DNA of 12,525 nt from assembly GCA_003231035.1 (NCBI GenBank), contig QIHU01000741.1, positions 1 through 12,525 of the forward strand, given 5' to 3'. The position numbers were made by a program, and so were the translations under genes. The notes under the pieces were generated by a model. That model was not told the DNA's origin, did not search any database, and saw only the letters and a list, made by a program, of their open reading frames with translations. Positions within the stretch are counted from its first letter, which is position 1. Each line of letters opens with the position of its first letter. Positions 6,980-12,525 of the stretch are shown here, piece after piece. Source of the DNA: Acidobacteriota bacterium. Its GTDB lineage: Bacteria; Acidobacteriota; Thermoanaerobaculia; Multivoradales; SZUA-115.

Positions 6980-7762
6980 CTACCGCACCGCCTCGAAACC
7001 GTGCGCCGCGAGCTGGCGCGCCGCCGCTTCGCCGCGCAACAGGTCGACGAAGGGCTCTAGCCGCGAGTGAGGCTGCCCTCCGTTCGCTAGGATCGGCACC
7101 GCCCAGTAACGCACCTCCGGCACCCTCGGCGACGAAGGACGGTAGATCACCACCACCCGCGAGCTGGTCTCAGCATCGGTCGAGTAGACCACCGCGGCCG
7201 GCGCGTTGCCCGCCGCCACCGCCGCCAGGGCCGCCCGCACATCGAGGGTCGGCACCACCCGCTCGGCCAGGGTGTCCCAAATCCCTTCCGCCTCCAGCCA
7301 ACGGCGCGCGTAGACGCCGGCCGGCACTGCCCGCGGGTCGGCGATCGCCAACCGCTTGAAGCGCAGAAGATCGCTCGGCGAGTTCAGTTGCACCGCTTCC
7401 GCATCCCGGTGCCCCACCACTACCAAGGAGTTGGCGGCAAAGGCGAAGGCGGAACCCGACTCAACCCGCCCGGCCTCTTCCAGCTGGCGCACCTGCGCCC
7501 GGTCGGCCGAGAGAAAAAGGTCGGCCGGTGCCCCCGCTGCGATCTGGCGGGCCAGAGTGTTCGAACCGGCATAGCTACAGCGCACCACCACACCAGTGGA
7601 GCGCTCGTACTCGGCGCCGATCTCACCCACCACGTCGGCGAGCGATGCGGCGGCGAAGACCCACAACGGCTCCTGCCTCTCGCTCGGCCCCGCACAGCCG
7701 CCCAGGGTGAGTGCCAGCACCAACGCCCAGCCCCAGGTCGAGTCCCTCCAATGATCCTGCAT
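6980..7762 (-). CDS. modA: Molybdate-binding periplasmic lipoprotein
   Basis: A 260-residue solute-binding protein that captures molybdate (or tungstate) outside the inner membrane for ModB/ModC. The N-terminus carries a lipoprotein signal: hydrophobic WGWALVLALTL, then lipobox LGGC with Cys23. Family motifs follow in order: VFAAASLADV (residues 35-44), YAGSNTLARQIAAGAPADLF (64-83), DPRAVPAG (142-149) and VVYSTDAE (191-198). The serines in AASL and AGSN are the expected oxyanion ligands. The ATG at 7762 places the signal peptide at the terminus and begins 16 nt after the flavoprotein stop. The Shine-Dalgarno sequence is weak, so translation may depend on coupling to the gene upstream. The open frame continues to 8185 but only shadows that gene. 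It is probably co-transcribed with the halogenase-like gene. Confidence 0.92.
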   Translation of the reverse strand: MQDHWRDSTWGWALVLALTLGGCAGPSERQEPLWVFAAASLADVVGEIGAEYERSTGVVVRCSYAGSNTLARQIAAGAPADLFLSADRAQVRQLEEAGRVESGSAFAFAANSLVVVGHRDAEAVQLNSPSDLLRFKRLAIADPRAVPAGVYARRWLEAEGIWDTLAERVVPTLDVRAALAAVAAGNAPAAVVYSTDAETSSRVVVIYRPSSPRVPEVRYWAVPILANGGQPHSRLEPFVDLLRGEAAARQLAAHGFEAVR

Positions 7763-7778
7763 CGCCACGCGCGGAAGG

Positions 7779-9470
7779 CTACCCCAGCCCACCCAGCCGG
7801 GGTAGCGCCGCCTCCACTTGCGCAACGCTGAGGCCCAGCTTGGCAGCGCCCGCCACCAGCGGCGCGAAATCGACCGGGTAGAGGTTCTGACGACGAGGGT
7901 CGGCCAGACCCGCGATGTTCCACGGCTCGATCGCTGGGCCGATCCAGCTCTCGAACTCCGCCGCTCGATCCGCCCAACTAGCTCCTTCCAGTCCCTCTTC
8001 CCAGGTGCACAGCCAATGGTCGGCTTCGTCCAAAATCGCGCGCAGACCCCCTTCGTCACAAGCCAGAAACCCCTCCCACGGCCAGTCACAACCCTCGGGT
8101 TTGAGCCGTTGGCTCGCCTCGTGGAAGCTGGCGGCCACGAAGTAGAGCTGCGCCACGGCGGCGAAGGGGCGCAGATCGGCACCAACCCCGGGTGCTGCCT
8201 GGGCTACCTCGATGGCCCGGTAAGCGGTCGCAACCAGAGACTCGATCCAGCTGGCCTCTCGCGACAACAACGCACCGTACCCAGCCAGCGCCGCCGGCTC
8301 GGGAACCTCGCCCGCCGCCAGCCCATCCCACAGCGAGGCGACCCGCTCGACCGCCACCAGGCTCCAGGCGATGCCGGTCGAAAAGAGTGGATCAGCAAAG
8401 GCGTAGCCTCCCGGCAATAGCAACCAGCGACCCCGGCCTCCCGCCGCCACCGCTCGATCGAGCCGATGCTGGACCCGGCGACGATAGATCAAGGGGCCGG
8501 CCGGGACGGCATGGCGAAATTGCCGGCTCAGGGACGGATAGTCGGCGCAGAGACAACGCCAATACCGCCACAAACGGTCTCTGTCGCCTGCCGATGCAGC
8601 TGCCGCCAAGCGCCCCGCATCGCCACCCGGAGGCAAGAGAAAACCGGCGCTCATCACCCCGTGATCGAAGGGCAACTGGTACATCCAGCCCTCCTCCAGC
8701 AGGTGGTGTACCGCGGCGCGGTCGTCCGGGTAGGGACCGGCGGCCAGCCGCGTGCCCTCCTCGGACACCGTTTCGACGAAGCCGTGGACACCGTGAAAAT
8801 GGCCGGCCAGCAGGGAGGAGGTCACCGGTACCTGATCCACCACCGAGGTCAGCCCCAAGCAACCGGCCAGGAAACCGTCGCGGCCCGAAGCATCGACCAC
8901 GAAATCGGCCTCGATCGTCAACCGTCGGCCCTGACGCTCGCCGCGCAGCACCACGCCGTTCGCTCCTTCCTCATAGCCTGTCAGGACGGTTCGGTCACGA
9001 AAGATCACACCGGCCTCTTGGGCTCTGGTGGCGAGTTCGGCATCCACATCCTGGCGTAGCCAATGGGCATCGGCCAGTTCATCGCTGGGGCTCGCCGCGA
9101 CCAACAAACGGGCCTCGGCCTGCGCCGAGGCGCCAAAGGGCATTCCACGCCGGTGGGCGAAAAAACTGAAACCACGCTTGAGACCGCGGCGCAACCGCGG
9201 CTGCGCGGCGCTCCACCGACCGTAGGCGGCAAAGGCCCGGAGGTCGGCTAGCCCATGGCGATGAGCCAGCCGCTCCAGGGCAATCGCCGCCAGCGGGGTG
9301 GACGACTCGCCCAGAGCGAAGCGCGGATGAGCACCGCGTTCCACCAAAACCACCCGCCGCGACCTGCCGCCAGGGGTCGGTGCCCTCGCCAAGACCCGTG
9401 CCAGGATCGAACCGGCAAAACCCGAGCCCACCACCACCACCTCACAGCACAGGTGCTCCCCTTCGCTCAT
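7779..9470 (-). CDS. FAD-dependent halogenase-like oxidoreductase
   Basis: A 563-residue flavoprotein of the tryptophan-halogenase/FixC-like class. The FAD-binding Rossmann motif VVVVGSGFAGS is at residues 11-21, the halogenase-type GESSTP at 54-59, a second flavin motif VVDASGRDG at 191-199, and a ribityl/pyrophosphate-binding GGYAFADPLFSTG at 354-366. GLKRGFSFF (96-104) aligns by eye with the FK-x-G-I-x-F segment holding the catalytic lysine of flavin halogenases. GWMYQLP (261-267) occupies the place of their WxWxIP motif but is degenerate. It could halogenate, hydroxylate or desaturate a substrate made by the neighbouring enzymes. The C-terminal helical domain (about 400-563) is longer than in simple reductases and contains many Trp and acidic residues. 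The ATG overlaps the radical SAM stop as ATGA, implying coupled synthesis. The substrate is unknown. Confidence 0.8.
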   Translation of the reverse strand: MSEGEHLCCEVVVVGSGFAGSILARVLARAPTPGGRSRRVVLVERGAHPRFALGESSTPLAAIALERLAHRHGLADLRAFAAYGRWSAAQPRLRRGLKRGFSFFAHRRGMPFGASAQAEARLLVAASPSDELADAHWLRQDVDAELATRAQEAGVIFRDRTVLTGYEEGANGVVLRGERQGRRLTIEADFVVDASGRDGFLAGCLGLTSVVDQVPVTSSLLAGHFHGVHGFVETVSEEGTRLAAGPYPDDRAAVHHLLEEGWMYQLPFDHGVMSAGFLLPPGGDAGRLAAAASAGDRDRLWRYWRCLCADYPSLSRQFRHAVPAGPLIYRRRVQHRLDRAVAAGGRGRWLLLPGGYAFADPLFSTGIAWSLVAVERVASLWDGLAAGEVPEPAALAGYGALLSREASWIESLVATAYRAIEVAQAAPGVGADLRPFAAVAQLYFVAASFHEASQRLKPEGCDWPWEGFLACDEGGLRAILDEADHWLCTWEEGLEGASWADRAAEFESWIGPAIEPWNIAGLADPRRQNLYPVDFAPLVAGAAKLGLSVAQVEAALPRLGGLG

Positions 9471-10465
9471 CGGCCATCACACTCTGAGCACGTCACCCTC
9501 GGCTCCGCCTGGCCCGAGAGGTTGATCCTCTCCAGCCGCTGGCGACGAGGGTGGACACAGGCCGAGCAGCGGGCGAAGGTGTCGAGATCCCAGGTGTCGA
9601 CGGTCACCGTGCCCCCAATCGCGGTGGCCACCGGCAACGCGCGATCCAGAGCCTCTTCCACTTGATCAAGGGTCGGCGGGGTGAACAACCCCCCGGCGAG
9701 CAGCCGCTCCATCTCGCCATTGCCGCCGCGAGTCGGGATCAACACCACCGTTTGCGCCCCTTGGTCAAAGGCGTGTTCAGCGGAACGAACCGCCCACTCA
9801 ACGGCCTCCGGGGCCGGCAAAAAGGGTGGCGCCACTAAGACGAAAGCGCGCAGCGCGATGCCCACTTCGCGCAGTCGCGCGGCGGCGGCGTCGAAGTCAG
9901 CCAGGGTCATCTTCTTGTTGAGCCGGGGCAGCACCTCGGGGTGGGCACATTCAAGCCCCATGGCCACCTCCAGCCTACCGTCCAGGCGCGCCGCGAAGCG
10001 CAGGCAACGCTCGCCAACGAAGGCCGGGTGGCACTCGACCACTACACGGTGGAAGGGCCGAACCAGATCGATCAGGGCCTCCTCGTCGGCCAGCGGCACG
10101 GCTCGTGGATCGAAGAAATTGCTGGCGTTATAGAGCTTGAGACGGCTGCGCCGGGGGAAGAGGTCAGGCGGGATCTGACCCTTTTTCTGGACCTCTCGAA
10201 GCGCCCACTCAACCTGTGCCGGCAGGCTACCCTCCGCCGTGGGTTCTTCGCCGGTGTGGCGCCAGAGGTCGCAAAAGACACAGGTGAAGGGGCACTCGGC
10301 CCCGGCCAAGAAGAGGGTCAGCGCCGGCTCTAGACGCCCTTCGGCCGAACGTTCCTCTTCCACCAACCAACCCAGAGGTCGACTTGGACCTCCCGCCCCC
10401 CCCCTTTCCACGGTGGAGCGAAGCGGCCGCAGGGCGCGGATGCGTTGGTCAGCGGCGGCGCTCAG
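9467..10465 (-). CDS. Radical SAM protein with C-terminal CxxC pairs
   Basis: A radical S-adenosylmethionine enzyme. CPFTCVFC (Cys58, 62, 65 of 332) supplies the three ligands of a [4Fe-4S] cluster, followed by DLWRHTG. LKLYNASNFFDP (109-120), VAMGLECAHPEVLPRLNK (167-184), AFVLVAPPFLPAPE (207-220) and IPTRGGNGEME (243-253) form the barrel. Two C-terminal pairs (C300/C303, C326/C329) may bind zinc or a second cluster. The overall pattern recalls the TIGR01210 group, which includes archaeosine-forming RaSEA. It is not a SPASM or B12 protein. The start is uncertain. I prefer CTG at 10465, which overlaps the upstream TGA (CTGA) after a GAGGG, because the family-like N-terminus (RIRALRPLRS) begins just after it. 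GTG at 10543 (82-nt overlap) and GTG at 10411 are alternatives. A run of nine guanines lies at codons 21-24. Confidence 0.82.
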   Translation of the reverse strand: MSAAADQRIRALRPLRSTVERGGAGGPSRPLGWLVEEERSAEGRLEPALTLFLAGAECPFTCVFCDLWRHTGEEPTAEGSLPAQVEWALREVQKKGQIPPDLFPRRSRLKLYNASNFFDPRAVPLADEEALIDLVRPFHRVVVECHPAFVGERCLRFAARLDGRLEVAMGLECAHPEVLPRLNKKMTLADFDAAAARLREVGIALRAFVLVAPPFLPAPEAVEWAVRSAEHAFDQGAQTVVLIPTRGGNGEMERLLAGGLFTPPTLDQVEEALDRALPVATAIGGTVTVDTWDLDTFARCSACVHPRRQRLERINLSGQAEPRVTCSECDGR

Positions 10466-11808
10466 CCGGCGACCCTCGCCGGTGTAGGCTGATGCAGCCC
10501 CAGGAAGTGCTCCCGGTAGGCTTCCGGCGGGTGGGCGAAGCACTCGGCGAATAGGCCCTCGCTAACCGCTCCCTCTTGGAAACGCCGTTTGGGAAAGATC
10601 GGCATGTCGAAACCGGTGACCGCACGAATGCCGCGGCGCACGATCTCGCCCTTGAGGCCATAGAGCTTCTCGTGCGACCCCTCGGCCAGGGCGGCGAAGG
10701 GTACCGCCTCGGCCACCGCGATCAGGGCCGGTCGGGTCAGTGGACTGAAGCCCACGAAGCCATGATGGGTGAGCGGAGCGTAGGTGCGCACGGTGCCCCG
10801 GCTGAGACCGCCGCTGTAGGTCAGTGAGTGCTTGATCGCTTCGACCCCCCAGCCCTCCTGATAGAGCATCGAGTTGTTGACCACGCTGCGAATGGTCAGC
10901 TCCGGGTTCTCCTCGATCGGATAGTCCTTCAAATTCTCGTCGCCGCCGTCGCCATCGACCAAGTACCGCCACTCCGGGTATCGCCTCCTGATCGCAGCCA
11001 GTAGGGCCAGCGAGACGGCGGCGCACTCCACATCGCGCACCTTGTAGTCCTCGATCACCTCCACCGCGGCGAAGGGATCGACCGCCGCCGCCGGCACCTC
11101 CGCGACCTCGAGCAGCATTTCGAGATCGAGCTGGCGCAAGAACTTCCGCGCCTGGGGAGCATCGCTGCCACCGTCACCGACCGCGAGGGTGAAGGCCTTG
11201 AGCCGCGACGGACTGTGGCCCGCTTCGAGCAACGCCTTGTAGAGGCAGAGCAGCGCGGCGCCGCTATCCACCCCGCCCGAGAAGAGGACCCCCAGCGGCT
11301 CGTCCCTCGGCACCGAACGCAGCCAGCCCCGGATCTCGTCCATCAAGGCAGCCACGTAGCGCTCGCCGATCAAGTTCAAATCGCCCGGCAGGGTGGCCAT
11401 CGCCGGGGCGAAGAAGCGGTGGTAGACCGGATTCGGGTCGGGACAGCCGATCAAACGGATGGCGGTGACGTGGTGGGCCGGCGCCATTCGGGTGTAGGAC
11501 GGGTGGAACTGATCACCGTACCCCTCGGCTTCGAGGCAAGCTCGAATCTCGTCGATCCGCTCGCCCACCACCAGGAAGGGGCCGGAGGCCTCCTTGGCCA
11601 AAAAATAGCGTAGCGGACGATCCAGGCTGCGGGCCAAACAGACCCTTTCGCCTTGGCGGGCGATCAAGGCGAACGAACCTTCGATCGCCAGCACCTCATC
11701 CGCCCGCGCGGTGAGAATCCGCCGCCGCGCCTCGTCCGCATCCATATTGAGCAAACCCTGCCGCCCATCGTCGATCAGATTGACGATCCGGGCTACTGGC
11801 TTATCCAT
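10462..11808 (-). CDS. Asparagine-synthetase-like ATP-dependent ligase lacking the glutaminase cysteine
   Basis: A 448-residue protein of the asparagine synthetase B superfamily. The PP-loop LFSGGVDSGAAL is at residues 175-186 and the second ATP/Mg motif VDGDGGDEN at 284-292, so substrate adenylation is likely intact. The N-terminal third keeps late parts of the class II glutaminase fold (EGSFALIARQGERVCLAR, 43-60, then DRPLRYFL, 63-70). It begins with MDKP rather than MC, and is clearly shorter than AsnB (over 500 residues), so glutamine-derived ammonia is unlikely to be made here. In relatives such as beta-lactam synthetase and lasso peptide cyclase this loss goes with intramolecular amide formation or another amine donor. 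The ATG follows AAGGAG by 7 nt. It is the first gene of the operon, overlapping the radical SAM gene. The product is unknown. Confidence 0.82.
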   Translation of the reverse strand: MDKPVARIVNLIDDGRQGLLNMDADEARRRILTARADEVLAIEGSFALIARQGERVCLARSLDRPLRYFLAKEASGPFLVVGERIDEIRACLEAEGYGDQFHPSYTRMAPAHHVTAIRLIGCPDPNPVYHRFFAPAMATLPGDLNLIGERYVAALMDEIRGWLRSVPRDEPLGVLFSGGVDSGAALLCLYKALLEAGHSPSRLKAFTLAVGDGGSDAPQARKFLRQLDLEMLLEVAEVPAAAVDPFAAVEVIEDYKVRDVECAAVSLALLAAIRRRYPEWRYLVDGDGGDENLKDYPIEENPELTIRSVVNNSMLYQEGWGVEAIKHSLTYSGGLSRGTVRTYAPLTHHGFVGFSPLTRPALIAVAEAVPFAALAEGSHEKLYGLKGEIVRRGIRAVTGFDMPIFPKRRFQEGAVSEGLFAECFAHPPEAYREHFLGLHQPTPARVAG

Positions 11809-11815
11809 CGCTGCA

Positions 11816-11821
11816 CTCCTT
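11816..11821 (-). promoter_or_regulatory. Shine-Dalgarno site of the asparagine-synthetase-like gene
   Basis: AAGGAG on the minus strand lies 7 nt before the ATG at 11808. It confirms that translation begins after the position where a glutaminase-type MC start would be needed. Confidence 0.75.
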
Positions 11822-11861
11822 GTGACCTGGCTCCGCTGAAACTACGCCGACGACGACTCGG

Positions 11862-11987
11862 TTACGCCTTGCCAATCGGTCGGAGTCTTGACGGACCGAT
11901 GATCTGGCCGTTGAGAGTATAGCCGCTCAGCTCGACCGGATAAGCTACCGCCTCTTTGCGCGAACCGGCGACAGCAACCTCGGGCAC
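11862..11987 (-). CDS. Possible 41-residue peptide upstream of the ligase/radical SAM/flavoprotein genes
   Basis: A short frame from GTG (11987) to TAA (11862), ending 53 nt before the asparagine-synthetase-like gene. The peptide begins MPEVAVAGSRKEAVAYP and ends in a Gly/Pro-rich tail (SGYTLNGQIIGPSRL at residues 21-35, then RPIGKA). An Ala/Val-rich, charged N-terminal half followed by a Gly/Asn/Thr/Ser tail has the look of a leader-core precursor for the enzymes downstream. The evidence is limited. The ribosome site is weak (AGG, 9 nt upstream). Third-position G+C (25 of 39 internal codons) is not above background. A -10-like TATACT lies inside the frame. It has no Asp/Glu placed for a lasso ring. 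It is unlike the Arg-rich shadow frame overlapping it at 11842-12027. It may instead be chance, or leader sequence. Confidence 0.25.
   Translation of the reverse strand: MPEVAVAGSRKEAVAYPVELSGYTLNGQIIGPSRLRPIGKA
11916..11921 (-). promoter_or_regulatory. Possible -10 element for the ligase operon
   Basis: TATACT on the minus strand matches five of six bases of the sigma70 -10 consensus and lies about 108 nt before the ATG at 11808. The best -35 match at suitable spacing (TTATCC) is poor. It competes with the small-peptide interpretation of the same DNA, since transcription from it would begin inside that frame. Confidence 0.25.
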
Positions 11988-12090
11988 CCTGGTTAACCTG
12001 CGCCGGGCGTGGAGCTATCCGCGCCAACCGATCTCGGCCTCGACACCAGCGTCAACACAGGATCGGCCTCCCGTCAGACACCACGGACTG

Positions 12091-12525
12091 CTAGGGTTCG
12101 ACACCCAAGTGTTGCGCCACGAAACGGAAGGTCTCGGCAATGATGGCGCGTGACTTATCCGTGTCATTGACACCGTCAAAACCGTGGTTACCCTCGGGAT
12201 AGTCGAAGAGCCGAACCGGAAAGTTGTTCTGCTTGCCCATCTGGACGAAGCCGTCGATCGAACGATTGATCGCGTCGCTGTCCTTGCCGGCACGCACCAC
12301 CAGAGTTGGCACCTTGGTCCCCTCGCTGTCGAGAAGTGCGTGGACCGGTGAGTATTGCGCCACCAGGCGAGAGCTATCCGGCGACTTGGGGTCGATCAGG
12401 CCACTCGCGTTCAGAATGCTGTAGTAGGCCACCAAGCAACGCACCGGCGGCGCATCGCGCTTCAACACCACCGCCGCCATCCGCCCTCCGGCCGAGAAAG
12501 TCCACACACAGAGCCGGCCAGGGTC
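12091..12525 (-). CDS. Dienelactone-hydrolase-like alpha/beta hydrolase, N-terminus beyond the window
   Basis: The last 144 residues of an alpha/beta hydrolase; the frame is open to the window edge and the start lies outside. The nucleophile elbow is visible as WTFSAGGRM (Ser11 counted from the edge), in a strand-turn-helix context typical of the fold. The acid probably lies in VVRAGKDSDAIN (residues 76-87), and the catalytic histidine is in YPEGNHGFD (109-117). The combination AGKD ... EGNHGFD is characteristic of dienelactone hydrolase and prolyl-oligopeptidase-like serine hydrolases. It should cleave an ester, lactone or peptide bond; the substrate is unknown. A GTG at 12507 is an internal codon, not a start, because the elbow sequence runs through it. 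It reads toward the ligase operon, separated by 282 nt. Confidence 0.8.
   Translation of the reverse strand, partial: DPGRLCVWTFSAGGRMAAVVLKRDAPPVRCLVAYYSILNASGLIDPKSPDSSRLVAQYSPVHALLDSEGTKVPTLVVRAGKDSDAINRSIDGFVQMGKQNNFPVRLFDYPEGNHGFDGVNDTDKSRAIIAETFRFVAQHLGVEP

Noticed and set aside
5857..7359. 500-codon open frame on the plus strand opposite modC, modB and modA
   Set aside because: The translation is Arg/Pro/Ala/Ser-rich with no family motif, and it lies antisense to three clear mod genes; long antisense frames are expected at this G+C.
7763..8185. N-terminal extension of the modA frame
   Set aside because: It overlaps the flavoprotein gene and would place the lipoprotein signal internally.
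11862..11987. Reading the small peptide as a lasso peptide precursor
   Set aside because: There is no Asp or Glu at ring-closing distance after a Gly, no Thr-x-Gly leader end in the right place, and no B-protease or RRE gene in the window.
11842..12027. 61-codon minus-strand frame upstream of the ligase gene
   Set aside because: Arg/Ser-rich patternless translation in a different frame from the more protein-like 41-residue candidate; no good ribosome site.

Overview
The window is GC-rich (about 70% G+C in the housekeeping lines I counted). It is densely packed and mostly transcribed from the minus strand, with Shine-Dalgarno-led genes and several 4-nt stop/start overlaps. The tmk-holB pair, ModABC and a periplasmic DsbA-like protein point to a Gram-negative bacterium. 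My impression is Acidobacteriota or Planctomycetota-like, but no marker gene here settles the taxonomy.

Left part (1-2337): a two-gene plus-strand cassette encodes an ABC/AAA15-type ATPase (342-1454) and a small TOPRIM/DUF4276-like protein (1454-1996), joined by a stop/start overlap. It has visibly lower G+C (about 50-57% in counted lines) than its surroundings. It is flanked by non-coding DNA containing a G-tract, REP-like sequence and, on the right, a dense series of perfect hairpins (2043-2327). This is best read as a horizontally acquired candidate anti-phage module of the ATPase + TOPRIM type.

Middle (2338-5132, minus strand): a secreted DsbA-family protein with a SurA-like N-terminal region, then holB (DNA polymerase III delta') and tmk (thymidylate kinase). 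tmk and holB overlap by 4 nt in a conventional housekeeping pair.

Right (5185-11808, minus strand): one long apparent operon, read right to left. An asparagine-synthetase-like protein without the glutaminase cysteine is followed by a radical SAM protein, a flavin-dependent halogenase-like oxidoreductase, then modA, modB and modC. Spacings range from overlaps to 16 nt. The first three genes look like an uncharacterised biosynthetic or modification pathway. Molybdate uptake genes are attached to its 3' end. A 41-codon reading frame that could encode a small peptide lies 53 nt upstream of the asparagine-synthetase-like gene. It is the most speculative call and potentially the most interesting.

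Right edge: the C-terminal part of a dienelactone-hydrolase-like alpha/beta hydrolase (12091 to the window end) runs off the window. I saw no tRNA, rRNA, CRISPR array, transposase or recognisable riboswitch.
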